A stretch of DNA of 64,000 nt from UBA6168 sp041741095 (GCA_041741095.1 JBGSKQ010000102.1:8561-72560), one strand, 5' to 3'; positions 1-8,629 are shown, numbered from the stretch's first letter. A program made the numbers and translations. Notes: generated by a model from the sequence alone, not told the origin.

Positions 1-843
1 ACCGAGGTAACTGGATTTTGGAAAGACGGCTCTTACATGGGCAAGGACAACCCGAAAAAAGAAGAACAGCCCATCCCTGTCTCCTTGTCGCCCGACGACT
101 ATATCGCCATCCGTAAGGCTACCGACATGAAAGTGTGGGCGGTCATTGTCGGCATTTCTTCCTACAACCACATGCAGACCCTGAAATACACGGACGACGA
201 TGCCTACCGCATGTACGCCTTTTTGAAAAGCCCGGAAGGCGGCGCATTGGCCGACGATCAAATGCGCATTCTCATAGACGAGGATGCCACCAAGGAAAAA
301 ATACTCGCTACCATGCGGGAGACCTTTAGCAAAGCCGGTGAAAACGACCTGGTGATGCTTTATTTCTCTGGCCACGGCCTGCGTGGTTCCTTTTTGCCCA
401 TAGACTTTGATGGTGCCAATTACAAACTCGAACACGAGGAGGTCAACGAAATATTCCAAAGCAGCCCTGCCAAGTACAAGCTCTGCATCGCCGACGCCTG
501 CCACTCCGGCAGCCTTTTGGCCATGAAGAGCGGCGAAACCCGCAACGTGCTGGAAGACTACTACAAAACCCTCGCCCAAGCCAACGCCGGCACTGCGCTC
601 ATCCTCTCTTCCAAATCGGATGAAACTTCCCTGGAAAGCAGCGGCCTGCGCCAGGGCGTGTTCAGCCATTTCCTCATCCGTGGCCTAAAAGGCGAGGCCG
701 ACAAGGACAAAAACAAAATCGTCAGCGTACAGGAGTTGTTCGATTACGTGGATGAAAACGTGAAGGCCTACACGGTGAACCGCCAATCGCCCGTCATCAA
801 GGGGGATTATGATCCGAAGATGACGGTGAGTGTGGTGAGGTAG
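1..843 (+). CDS. Caspase-like (peptidase C14) protein, 5' truncated
   Basis: The frame is open from base 1, so the start probably lies outside the window; an internal ATG is at 37. Counting from that Met, a caspase/metacaspase fold starts near residue 32 (KVWAVIVGISSY), with the catalytic His in YFSGHG (His113) and catalytic Cys in DACHSG (Cys155). Proteases of this fold cleave after basic or acidic residues and in bacteria act in regulated cell death, defence or protein processing; the role here is unknown. The residues ahead of the ATG read TGFWKDGSYMGK, which resembles the end of a MORN-type repeat, so the full protein may carry an N-terminal MORN region (inference). No signal peptide can be judged because the N-terminus is missing. 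The catalytic dyad looks intact. Confidence 0.85.
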   Translation, partial: TEVTGFWKDGSYMGKDNPKKEEQPIPVSLSPDDYIAIRKATDMKVWAVIVGISSYNHMQTLKYTDDDAYRMYAFLKSPEGGALADDQMRILIDEDATKEKILATMRETFSKAGENDLVMLYFSGHGLRGSFLPIDFDGANYKLEHEEVNEIFQSSPAKYKLCIADACHSGSLLAMKSGETRNVLEDYYKTLAQANAGTALILSSKSDETSLESSGLRQGVFSHFLIRGLKGEADKDKNKIVSVQELFDYVDENVKAYTVNRQSPVIKGDYDPKMTVSVVR

Positions 844-1508
844 GGGTAACTGTTCAGCCTGCCATCTTTAACAAATGCCCTCTGCATTTTTACTATTGAT
901 GTTATAGCGGCCAGATCCATTGAAGCGCTTTTGGAATGGGTGGGGGTTCATCAATGCCATCAGGCTGGAAACCCGCCTCGTGACCGGCACCTGGGTACAC
1001 TCCTCCACGGGCCTGAAAATCTCCATGAAACAAATGGCTCTTTGGCCCCCTTGGCACCTGCCTCTTTTGAAGGCGATTCGGGCGGTGAGTTGAGTGCAGG
1101 GGCTGATTGGGCCTAAAAATTAAGCCCTACCGCATGAACGGTGGCACTCACCGCATTTATTTCAGCGCATATTGGGGAAACAATAGCTCCTACTGAATTT
1201 ACGATAGCTCCCATTGAATTTACAAGGGCACTCACCGCATGGACTGTAGTGTTCATTGAGTAAACCGTAGCCCCTTTGCATTTACCATAGCACTCAACGC
1301 CTGGGCTGTGGCACCGTTTGAGTAAACAATAGCTCCCTTTGTATTTACCATAGCTCCTATCGCATAGACTGTCCCTCCCATCACATTTACCCCTATCATG
1401 TTAAGTAATGTTATCTTTTTTTAAATATATCGCAACAAAAAATTGGCGGAAAAGTAAAATTGGCAAATGTTCTTTTCAAAATTTTAATCATCAAAAAATT
1501 TCAATCTT
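844..1508. other. Long intergenic stretch with degenerate 21-bp repeats
   Basis: This 665-base stretch has no intact long gene. Bases 1113-1399 hold a degenerate 21-bp tandem repeat, annotated separately as a frameshifted minus-strand gene. Bases 908-1090 in one plus-strand frame read like protein (for example INAIRLETRLVTGTW) but lack a start and end at a stop near 1094, so they could be a gene fragment; I do not recognise it. Bases 1400-1508 are AT-rich and probably hold the promoter of the next gene, though I see no clean TAnnTTTG element. Confidence 0.5.
1113..1399 (-). pseudogene. Heptapeptide-repeat small protein, frameshifted
   Basis: Read on the minus strand from the ATG at 1397-1399, the sequence encodes consecutive seven-residue units: MIGVNVM, GGTVYAI, GAMVNTK, GAIVYSN, GATAQAL, SAMVNAK. 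A one-base loss in the C run at 1271-1274 then shifts the frame to an early stop. Restoring one base continues the same pattern (GATVYSM, NTTVHAV, SALVNSM, GAIVNSV, GAIVSPI, CAEINAV, SATVHAV) and ends GLNF plus stop at 1113-1115. The repaired gene would be about 95 residues and nearly all heptads of form (G/S)AxV(N/Y)xx. The 287-base span is exactly one base short of a whole number of codons. It could be a decayed gene, a phase-variable homopolymer, or a base error. No function is known to me. Confidence 0.45.
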
Positions 1509-2627
1509 ATGACAACCAACAATGCCAAAAGCGCAAGGAGCCTCACCGCCCCTGCTACCCAAACCGATGCGCTGAAAAGCACAAAAAGACAACGGCCAAA
1601 ATCGCCTTGTGCCATTGATGTGCTGCCCGAATTTTGCCACCTCTGCTGGGACAATTGCCAAGCCTACATCAATGATTTTTACAAGGACAGCCCCCGCTTC
1701 ACGCCCCTCTACGTGCAGGGCCAGATAGACCTGGCTGATGCGCTGGCCGAATTGCCCACCAACGAAACCCTGCGATCGAAGGCTACCAAGGCCCGGAACA
1801 AATTGCTGTCAAAAGCCCAGCAAGTGAAGGCGATGGCGCTGATGCTCAAAAACTACATCCAATATGCCTATCGGGACAAGACCCTGGTGGAAGTAGAACT
1901 GAAAGCGGCTGGGCTATACGATTATAAAGACCTGAAGAACAACTGGAAGAACATCTCCGGTATGATAAAAACCGCCAAGCAATACCTGGCGGACAATACC
2001 GCCAAATTGCTGGAAAATGACAACATGCCCACCGCCTTTCCAGCCGAATTCGACACTGCGGGCAACGATTACAACAACGCCTGGTCGGACTTCATCGCCA
2101 AGGAAGCGGCCACCCTCGACGGCACAGGCTCCCGTGAGGCCGCCATTGCCAACGTGCTGTCCGAACTCAGCCTGATGCTCGACATCGGCAAGCGGATCTT
2201 TGCCTTCGACCCGCAGGTGGCCCGGAAATTTAACGCCGAGAAAATAAAGGCCCAAGTACAAGGCAAAAAAACCGCTGGCGTAAAAGGCACGATAAAGATG
2301 GCCGGAACAGGCCTGCCGCAGTCCAGCGTGGAAGTATCCGCCCTGGTAGAAGGTGTACTGCGCACGGTACTCAGCGACGGGAAAGGCAAATACCTGCTCC
2401 GCCTGCCCAACGGCATCTACGACATCATGTATGCCCTGCCCGGCACCGAGCCGCTCACCATCGTAGGCCGTCCGGTAAAACCCGGCGTGGTGGGCCGCCT
2501 GAACGTGGAACTCGTGCCCCTGCCGGAAAGCCCCCTGTCCATCGTGGAACTCCCCACTACCAACCAACTGCTGCAAAAAGCAATGGAAGCTGTGGCGACT
2601 AATGGCGAGGTGGCGGCTGGGGGTTGA
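1509..2627 (+). CDS. Unknown protein with C-terminal carboxypeptidase-regulatory-like domain
   Basis: A 372-residue protein with no signal peptide at the ATG chosen. Residues about 30-255 are predicted helical and polar and match no family I recognise. Residues about 258-340 look like a carboxypeptidase regulatory-like (CarboxypepD_reg / CNA-B type) beta-sandwich: a KGTIKMAGTGLPQSSVEV strand pair, the DGKGKYLLRLPNGIYDI turn and a VELVPLP end. Such domains usually occur in surface or periplasmic proteins, so the lack of an obvious signal is odd. The gene stands alone between the heptad-repeat relic and the restriction-modification pair and is followed by a strong hairpin terminator. Function unknown. 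Confidence 0.75.
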   Translation: MTTNNAKSARSLTAPATQTDALKSTKRQRPKSPCAIDVLPEFCHLCWDNCQAYINDFYKDSPRFTPLYVQGQIDLADALAELPTNETLRSKATKARNKLLSKAQQVKAMALMLKNYIQYAYRDKTLVEVELKAAGLYDYKDLKNNWKNISGMIKTAKQYLADNTAKLLENDNMPTAFPAEFDTAGNDYNNAWSDFIAKEAATLDGTGSREAAIANVLSELSLMLDIGKRIFAFDPQVARKFNAEKIKAQVQGKKTAGVKGTIKMAGTGLPQSSVEVSALVEGVLRTVLSDGKGKYLLRLPNGIYDIMYALPGTEPLTIVGRPVKPGVVGRLNVELVPLPESPLSIVELPTTNQLLQKAMEAVATNGEVAAGG

Positions 2628-2652
2628 AGATTTAGAGGTTTGTACCGATGAT

Positions 2653-2688
2653 GCTGCCCCGTGGGGGTGCGGGGCGGCGTTTTTTTTT
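2653..2688 (+). terminator. Rho-independent terminator
   Basis: A GC-rich stem (2653-2661 pairing with 2670-2678, one G-T pair) is followed directly by a run of T. It lies about 25 bases after the stop of the preceding plus-strand gene. Confidence 0.75.
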
Positions 2689-2750
2689 GGGGGGAGGATG
2701 CTTGGTTGATAGCGGGCAGTATTTTCTTTTAGAATAACCCACATATTGCG

Positions 2751-2758
2751 TAAATTTG
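2751..2758 (+). promoter_or_regulatory. Bacteroidota -7 element before the methyltransferase gene
   Basis: TAAATTTG matches TAnnTTTG and lies 43 bases before the methyltransferase ATG. No convincing -33 TTTG is seen at the expected spacing. Confidence 0.4.
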
Positions 2759-2801
2759 ACCCGACGAAAAATCAATTTAAGCAAAAAAAATCAATCAATT
2801 T

Positions 2802-3965
2802 ATGTCTATAGGTATTTTTTCATTCTTTTCAGGCGCAGGCTTTCTAGATTTAGGTTTTGAAGGAACTAAAGGTTTTACGATTGATTTTGCAAATGAGATA
2901 AATTCTGATTTTGTAAGAGCTTATCAATACTCTAGAGAAAAACTTGGCTTTAATCCTCCTACATACGGCATTGATATTGACAATATTAATAATTTATTTG
3001 CCAGCAAGAAACTTAAAGTTATAATTCAAGATTCAAACACTAAAAGAGATTTGATTGGTTTTATTGGAGGACCTCCTTGTCCTGATTTTAGCGTTGGAGG
3101 AAAAAACAAAGGTAGAGATGGCGAAAATGGTAAATTGTCTCAAACATATATAGATTTAATATGTACATATCATCCCGATTTTTTCTTATTTGAAAATGTA
3201 AAAGGATTATACCGTACTGACAAACACCGGGCATTCTTTGAATTGTTGAAAAACAAATTAAGAAAAAACAATTACATACTGACTGAATGCTTGGTGAATG
3301 CAATAGAATATGGAGCGCCGCAGGACAGGGACAGGATAATATTAATAGGATTCAAATCTGAACTATTACTCAATATGGATATTGAAGACGCTTCAGAAGT
3401 GAACCTGAAAAGATTATTCAATTGGAAAAAATTTACCAAGTACGATAAAGGTCAAGTATTTAAAATGAATTGGCCTCAAAAATCCACATTTGGCGAAGAC
3501 AAATATTTAGATGCTCCAAATGGCATTGCCCGAGATCTTACTGTACAATATTGGTTTGAAAAAAATAATGTTTATCTTCATCCAAATGCTGAAAATTGCT
3601 TCAACCCAAAAAGCAACAAATTTGATATTATTGAAGAGGGAGATGACTCAAAGAAATCATACAAAAGACTTCATCGTTGGCGTTATTCACCAACTGCTGC
3701 TTATGGCAATAACGAAGTCCACCTGCACCCCTATAAAGCACGTAGATTAAGTGGATCAGAAGCTTTGGCCATACAGTCCCTTCCCAAAGATTTTGAATTA
3801 CCTGTTGATATGACTCTCACAGATATGTTCAAAACGATTGGCAATGGGGTTCCTTTTCTTGTAGCTAAAGGATTGGCTGAAACTATAATTGACTTCCTAA
3901 ACCCACAAAAAAATGGAAAAACTAACAGCAAACAACATAGCCAACTTTATCAATCAACTATCTAA
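2802..3965 (+). CDS. DNA (cytosine-5) methyltransferase, type II R-M
   Basis: A 387-residue C5-cytosine methyltransferase that moves a methyl group from S-adenosylmethionine to cytosine in a specific DNA site. Conserved motifs are in order: motif I FSFFSGAGFLDLGFE (about 6-20), motif IV GGPPCPDFS with catalytic Cys93, motif VI ENVKG (131-135), motif VIII QDRDR (174-178), motif IX near RRLSGSEALAIQ, and motif X GNGVPFLVAKGLAE. The variable target-recognition region lies between about 210 and 310; the target site cannot be read from sequence. The stretch is clearly more AT-rich than its neighbours, which suggests horizontal acquisition. The next gene overlaps its end by 53 bases in another frame and is probably the cognate nuclease. 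Confidence 0.95.
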   Translation: MSIGIFSFFSGAGFLDLGFEGTKGFTIDFANEINSDFVRAYQYSREKLGFNPPTYGIDIDNINNLFASKKLKVIIQDSNTKRDLIGFIGGPPCPDFSVGGKNKGRDGENGKLSQTYIDLICTYHPDFFLFENVKGLYRTDKHRAFFELLKNKLRKNNYILTECLVNAIEYGAPQDRDRIILIGFKSELLLNMDIEDASEVNLKRLFNWKKFTKYDKGQVFKMNWPQKSTFGEDKYLDAPNGIARDLTVQYWFEKNNVYLHPNAENCFNPKSNKFDIIEEGDDSKKSYKRLHRWRYSPTAAYGNNEVHLHPYKARRLSGSEALAIQSLPKDFELPVDMTLTDMFKTIGNGVPFLVAKGLAETIIDFLNPQKNGKTNSKQHSQLYQSTI

Positions 3966-4992
3966 AAATCAACAATATCACTATATCAACCCCAAAACCA
4001 AAGGTCTTATTATTATTGAAAGTGTTGATTTACCGGAAGGCCCAATTAAAATTAGGAGATTCAACCCTAACAAGGGAGGGAGTAAAACTAAGGCAAAAGT
4101 TGAATCCATTTCCTCTGAGATGATGTGGCGATATGCGAACGCCTTCCAACCAGAGCTCCCTGTTAATGTTGATAGAGTTTTAGGAGCTAGTTATAATACC
4201 CGTTCTGTTTTAGAAACGTTATTGGCCCATACTCCTCAATTTTACTTTTCCTATCCTGGGAGAATTGAAAGAATAAAGGGAAAAGAAAAAATTAAGAAAG
4301 GGCACAAACATTTGATTTGGAAACCGAGAGAACCTCATATAGCCGGTCAAACTAAAGAAATCAAAACTAGTGTGGTCATCTCTGAAATACCTTCAGTAGA
4401 TGTGATTTATGATGCAGTCACCTTGCCGAAATCCTCTTTTAAAAATCCAGAACTAGATATTGATATAAAAAGGCGACATGCACAAATACAAGTAGCTCTT
4501 TATAAGATAGGCCTACAATTGGGCTTTAGGACTTGGGTAGCAATTAATGATAAAGCTATACAATATGACAACAAAAAATTAGGTGAATCGGAAGGTATTA
4601 TTGGCTCATTAAATGATGAAAAGATGGTTATGGCTCATCCCGATGTTATTAAGGCTGCACTTTATATAGATTGCATTTGGTTTAAAAATGGTAAACTGAT
4701 GCCCGCCGTAATGGAAATTGAGCATTCTACTGGTGTAGTGACAGGCCTTGCGAGAATGAAAAATTTACAAGATTTATTTCCTTCTATGAAAACTAGGTAT
4801 GTAATAGTTGCTTCTGAAGAAGATCGCAAAAAGGTATTACAGGAAGCTAATAAGTCGCAGTTCAAATCGCTAAAAACTCAATTTTTTCCCTATTCGGCAG
4901 TAGAAGAATTGTACAGTCTATGTGAGAGGAGGAAGATTAAAGGCGTCACGGAGGAGTTTCTGGACTGTTTTATGGAGCAAATGGTTGAATGA
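3913..4992 (+). CDS. Putative type II restriction endonuclease
   Basis: A 359-residue protein whose ATG lies inside the end of the methyltransferase gene (53-base overlap), typical of paired restriction-modification genes. I do not recognise its subfamily. The C-terminal part has a PD-(D/E)xK-like arrangement: Asp253 (YIDCIWF), then 15 residues on Glu268-Ile-Glu270 (VMEIEHSTG). The ExE pair in place of ExK is the form seen in BamHI-type nucleases, so metal-dependent cleavage is plausible but inferred. The N-terminal half, with a basic stretch at about 117-135, has no recognisable domain. Base use is AT-rich like the methyltransferase. Assignment rests mainly on gene pairing and on the D-x15-ExE pattern. 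Confidence 0.7.
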   Translation: MEKLTANNIANFINQLSKNQQYHYINPKTKGLIIIESVDLPEGPIKIRRFNPNKGGSKTKAKVESISSEMMWRYANAFQPELPVNVDRVLGASYNTRSVLETLLAHTPQFYFSYPGRIERIKGKEKIKKGHKHLIWKPREPHIAGQTKEIKTSVVISEIPSVDVIYDAVTLPKSSFKNPELDIDIKRRHAQIQVALYKIGLQLGFRTWVAINDKAIQYDNKKLGESEGIIGSLNDEKMVMAHPDVIKAALYIDCIWFKNGKLMPAVMEIEHSTGVVTGLARMKNLQDLFPSMKTRYVIVASEEDRKKVLQEANKSQFKSLKTQFFPYSAVEELYSLCERRKIKGVTEEFLDCFMEQMVE

Positions 4993-5213
4993 TACCCCTT
5001 CTTCAAGTTAGTCCTTGTTGGCCCCTGCCGCCCCCCTGATGGCAGGTTTTCATTGTGACCCAAACCTAGCCCATCAAACCAACCCCAATCTCACTCCTCC
5101 CAAACCACTTCCGTTGGAAAATTCAATTGAGTGCCATCACAGGTAACGATAGTCCCCACGCATTCGCCCCCCTCGATTCCCGAAAAATCCCCTCCCAACC
5201 TCCACATTGTTCC

Positions 5214-5221
5214 TAGATTTG
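5214..5221 (+). promoter_or_regulatory. Bacteroidota -7 element before the acyltransferase gene
   Basis: TAGATTTG matches TAnnTTTG and lies 25 bases before the chosen ATG at 5246. This argues against a start at the TTG at 5207, which lies upstream of the element. Confidence 0.45.
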
Positions 5222-5245
5222 CGCCTACATTTCCGACCCAACAAC

Positions 5246-6415
5246 ATGAAATCTACCAACACCCAACTATCTGTCTTCTCCGATTCTAAACGCCATTACG
5301 AAATATTGGACGGCTTGCGTGGCGTGGCCGCCGTCATGGTAGTGATATTCCACATCCTGGAGACTTTTTCCGGAGGCGACCATTTGAAACAAATCATCAA
5401 TCACGGCTACCTGGCCGTGGACTTTTTTTATGTGCTTTCTGGTTTTGTGATTGGCTATGCCTACGATGACCGTTGGGGTAAAATGAGCTTGGGCGAGTTC
5501 TTCAAGCGCCGCCTTATCCGCCTTCACCCGATGATCATATTTGGAATGATGGTCGGTGCTGCCGCTTTTTATTTCCAGGCCTGTGAGCTTTGGCCGGGCA
5601 TCAGCGAAGTGCCTGTCTGGAAAATGCTGCTGGTCATGCTCATTGGTTTTACTTTAATCCCGCTTCCGCTGTCCATGGACATCAGGGGCTGGCAAGAGAT
5701 GTACCCGTTGAATGGCCCTGCTTGGTCCCTGTTTTACGAATACATCGCCAATATCCTGTATGCCCTTTTTATCCGAAAGTTGTCGAATCAAATGCTTTCG
5801 CTGCTGGTGTTTATTGCCGCAGGCGTTCTTATTCATTTTGCTGTGACAAATGCTCATGGAGACCTTATCGGCGGGTGGTCATTAGAACCAACCCAACTCC
5901 GCACGGGGATTTCACGCTTGCTGTACCCGTTTTTTGCCGGGCTGTTACTTTCCCGGATCGCAAAACTGACGTATGTGAAACATGCTTTCTTTTGGTGCAG
6001 CCTGCTGTTGGTGGTTGTTTTTTCCATACCAAGAATTGGCGGGGCTGAGCACTTGTGGATGAACGGCCTTTATGATTCCTTGTGCGTGATTATTGCATTT
6101 CCGTTCATCGTGTATGTAGGGGCCAGCGGTGAATTAAAGGGAAGGCTTTCATCGAAGTTGTGCAAGTTTTTGGGGAATATTTCTTATCCCTTGTACATCG
6201 TCCACTATCCCCTTATCTACCTGTATATGGCTTGGGTGGTGAACCATAAAACAATGCTGGAGCAAGCCTCGCCGCAGGCCATTATCAAAATCACCTTTGT
6301 TTCGCTTGTAGTGTTTATCGCCAGTATCCTTGTAGCTTTTGCTGGCCTGAAACTGTTTGATGTACCGCTCAGAAAGTGGCTGACAAAGCGGTTGATGGAA
6401 CTTAAAGGGCGTTGA
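5246..6415 (+). CDS. Acyltransferase family 3 membrane protein
   Basis: A 389-residue integral membrane acyltransferase of the OafA/NodX type, which transfers acyl groups (often acetyl) to sugars of surface polysaccharides at the inner membrane. The family signature is near the N-terminus: EILDGLRGVAAVMVVIFHIL, with the conserved Arg and the catalytic-type His of the FH motif in the first membrane helix, then DFFYVLSGFVIGYAYDDRW and KRRLIRLHP. About ten hydrophobic segments follow, ending in a basic tail. The ATG at 5246 is preferred to the upstream TTG because of the promoter element at 5214-5221. The gene is alone; the substrate cannot be told from context. Confidence 0.9.
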   Translation: MKSTNTQLSVFSDSKRHYEILDGLRGVAAVMVVIFHILETFSGGDHLKQIINHGYLAVDFFYVLSGFVIGYAYDDRWGKMSLGEFFKRRLIRLHPMIIFGMMVGAAAFYFQACELWPGISEVPVWKMLLVMLIGFTLIPLPLSMDIRGWQEMYPLNGPAWSLFYEYIANILYALFIRKLSNQMLSLLVFIAAGVLIHFAVTNAHGDLIGGWSLEPTQLRTGISRLLYPFFAGLLLSRIAKLTYVKHAFFWCSLLLVVVFSIPRIGGAEHLWMNGLYDSLCVIIAFPFIVYVGASGELKGRLSSKLCKFLGNISYPLYIVHYPLIYLYMAWVVNHKTMLEQASPQAIIKITFVSLVVFIASILVAFAGLKLFDVPLRKWLTKRLMELKGR

Positions 6416-6733
6416 TAAAAAAATTTATGCACTGCATTTTCCAGCAAAGTAGGGCTTTTAGGAGGGGGGGTTATCAAACCAGCTTGTTCCGGAACAAGAG
6501 CATTTAATAACCCGCCCTTCCTGATTACTATCGGGTACGAATCAGGCTTCCGTTTTCGGAAAACCCTACGCTGAATTAGTTTTATAAGATGGCCTTTCCA
6601 ACACTTATTTTCTATTATTGCCTTTCCCCCCACCTTATTACCTTTGCGCCTCAATTTTTTTAAATCAAAAAAAGTTGCCATTTGTCGGCCTTTGCGGAGC
6701 AAAGACTGCCAATGCCAACCACCAACCCGCAAC
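6416..6733. other. Intergenic stretch with several palindromes and the glyS promoter
   Basis: Three inverted repeats cluster here: a perfect 16-base palindrome CTTGTTCCGGAACAAG at 6483-6498, arms CCTGATT/AATCAGG at 6520-6526 and 6540-6546, and a short TTCCG-TTTT-CGGAA hairpin at about 6549-6562. They lie after the acyltransferase stop and before the glyS promoter, so they could be operators, a transcription end, or a mobile palindromic repeat. No coding capacity is evident. Confidence 0.5.
6618..6646 (+). promoter_or_regulatory. glyS promoter
   Basis: A -33-like TTG at 6618-6620 and a -7 TACCTTTG at 6639-6646, 18 bases apart. Transcription would start near 6653, giving a leader of about 80 bases before the ATG at 6734. 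Confidence 0.6.
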
Positions 6734-8278
6734 ATGTCCCAGCCAGTTGATCTTTTTAAAAAACTGACCGCCCACTGCAAGGAATACGGCTTCATTTACC
6801 AATCGTCTGAAATATACGATGGCCTCAGCGCAGTTTATGATTACGGACCCTACGGCGTCGAACTGAAAAACAACATCAAGCAATACTGGTGGAAAGCGAT
6901 GGTGCAGATGCACGAAAACATCGTGGGCATTGATGCCGCCATTTTCATGCACCCGAAGACCTGGAAAGCCTCCGGCCACGTGGATGCATTCAACGATCCG
7001 CTCGTTGACAACAAGGACAGCAAAAAGCGCTACCGGGCCGACCAGCTCATCGAAGGCGCTATGGACAAGATGTTGGAAAAGGCGGAAAAGGAAGTTGAAA
7101 AGGCCAAAAAGCGCTTTGGCGATTCTTTTGATGAAGCACTCTATCGCCAGACCAATGAACGGGTTGTGAAATATACCCATCAAGCTGCCGAAGCCAACCG
7201 CCGCATGAACGAAGCGCTGAAAGCGGAGGACATGGCCGCCCTGAAAGCCCTCATCGAAGAGCTCGAAATAGCCGACCCCGACACGGGCAGCCGCAACTGG
7301 ACGGACGTGCGCCAGTTCAACCTGATGTTCAATACCCAATTGGGCAACATCGCAGGCGAAGAGGGCAAGCTCTACCTGCGCCCCGAAACGGCACAGGGCA
7401 TTTTTGTCAACTTCCTGAACGTGCAAAAGACGACTCGCCAGAAATTGCCTTTTGGCATCGCCCAGATAGGCAAGGCCTTCAGGAATGAAATCGTGGCCCG
7501 TCAGTTTATCTTCCGCATGAGGGAGTTCGAGCAGATGGAAATGCAGTTTTTTATCAAACCCGGCACCCAACAAGAGTGGTATGAATACTGGAAACAGGCC
7601 CGCCTGAAATGGCACCTGGCCCTCGGTACGCCCAAGGAAAAACTGCGCTTCCACGACCATGAGAACCTGGCCCACTATGCCGATGCTGCGGTGGACATTC
7701 AGTTTGAATTTCCATTTGGTTTCAAGGAACTGGAAGGCATCCACTCCCGCACCGATTTCGACCTGGCCAATCACCAGGATTTGTCCAATAAAAAGCTCCA
7801 ATACTTCGACCCGGAGACGAACGAGAACTACGTGCCATTCGTCGTGGAAACCTCCATCGGCTGCGACCGCATGTTCCTTGCCCTGATGGGCAATGCCCTG
7901 CAAGAAGAAGTGGTCGGCGACGAAGAAGGCAACACCCGTGACGTGCTGAAATTGCACCCCGCCCTCGCCCCGGTGAAATGCGCCGTGATGCCGCTGAAGC
8001 GCAACGAGCCTGCCCTGGTGGAAAAGGCCAAAGCCATTTTCAACCAACTGAAGTTCTCCTTCCTGTGCCAATACGACGACACGGGGAGCATCGGCAAACT
8101 CTACCGCAGGCAGGACGCCATCGGTACGCCCTACTGCATCACCGTGGACTTTGAAACGCTGGACGACGACACCGTGACCATCCGTGAGCGGGACAGCATG
8201 GCCCAGCAGCGGGTGCCCATTTCAAAGGTGGAATCCATCGTGCAGGAACGGATAAATATGAAGCAGTTGCTGGCTTAA
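6734..8278 (+). CDS. glyS: Glycyl-tRNA synthetase
   Basis: A 514-residue class II glycyl-tRNA synthetase of the homodimeric (eukaryote/archaeal-like) type, which charges tRNA-Gly with glycine. The start MSQPVDLFKKL matches the family N-terminus; the upstream in-frame codons are rejected because they overlap the promoter element. Visible are SSEIYDGLSAVYDYGPYG near the start, motif 2 in FRNEIVARQFIFRMREFEQM, LYLRPETAQGIFVNF, motif 3 in VVETSIGCDRMFLALM and the C-terminal anticodon-binding domain (KCAVMPLKRNEPALVEKA onward). A charged helical insert lies at about residues 95-190, as in other family members. It appears monocistronic, with its own promoter. Confidence 0.96.
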   Translation: MSQPVDLFKKLTAHCKEYGFIYQSSEIYDGLSAVYDYGPYGVELKNNIKQYWWKAMVQMHENIVGIDAAIFMHPKTWKASGHVDAFNDPLVDNKDSKKRYRADQLIEGAMDKMLEKAEKEVEKAKKRFGDSFDEALYRQTNERVVKYTHQAAEANRRMNEALKAEDMAALKALIEELEIADPDTGSRNWTDVRQFNLMFNTQLGNIAGEEGKLYLRPETAQGIFVNFLNVQKTTRQKLPFGIAQIGKAFRNEIVARQFIFRMREFEQMEMQFFIKPGTQQEWYEYWKQARLKWHLALGTPKEKLRFHDHENLAHYADAAVDIQFEFPFGFKELEGIHSRTDFDLANHQDLSNKKLQYFDPETNENYVPFVVETSIGCDRMFLALMGNALQEEVVGDEEGNTRDVLKLHPALAPVKCAVMPLKRNEPALVEKAKAIFNQLKFSFLCQYDDTGSIGKLYRRQDAIGTPYCITVDFETLDDDTVTIRERDSMAQQRVPISKVESIVQERINMKQLLA

Positions 8279-8285
8279 CCCAAGA

Positions 8286-8576
8286 CTATTTCTTCTTCGA
8301 TTTATTACCGGCCAAAAAGCCCCAGCCGCCCGATCCCAGCAGGAAGCCGAGGTCGTACCAGCCCCCTTTATTGTTTACGGCGTAGATGGCCACATTGTCG
8401 TCGAACAGGCTGGCAATGAAACTGACAGGTGTAATGAAGCCGTGCAGCAGACCATACAGAAAGCCATATTCCTTGCCAGTTAGGCATTCTTGGATGGGTT
8501 CTGTTTTGGCACAGGAAACCAACAGAAATGTGATCAAGGAGATGCCCAACACGGGCAGCAGATATGAGGTTTTCAT
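8286..8576 (-). CDS. Small predicted lipoprotein, function unknown
   Basis: A 96-residue protein with a short signal peptide and a lipobox (LLVSC, Cys at about 22), so it is probably lipid-anchored in the envelope. The middle has hydrophobic segments (FLYGLLHGFITPVSF) and the C-terminus is glycine-rich and basic (GFLLGSGGWGFLAGNKSKKK). I recall similar small lipoproteins in Bacteroidota but no function. It faces glyS, with 7 bases between the two stop codons. Confidence 0.75.
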   Translation of the reverse strand: MKTSYLLPVLGISLITFLLVSCAKTEPIQECLTGKEYGFLYGLLHGFITPVSFIASLFDDNVAIYAVNNKGGWYDLGFLLGSGGWGFLAGNKSKKK

Positions 8577-8629
8577 ATTGATTGATTTTTGTCAAAAATT
8601 TAGGTTGGGTCTTGGCCACAATTGTTAGC

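Noticed and set aside
931..1116. 61-codon plus-strand ORF
   Set aside because: Composition is not protein-like and it overlaps the heptad-repeat relic; another frame reads better but has no start.
1140..1399. Regular 21-bp repeats considered as a CRISPR array
   Set aside because: The units are contiguous with no spacers of distinct sequence and are better explained as coding heptads.
6665..8071. Long minus-strand open frame opposite glyS
   Set aside because: Shadow frame with low-complexity composition; glyS is unambiguous on the other strand.
8577..8629. Third small subunit of the cytochrome bd oxidase after cydB
   Set aside because: Only about 50 bases separate cydB from the lipoprotein gene and no small membrane ORF fits.
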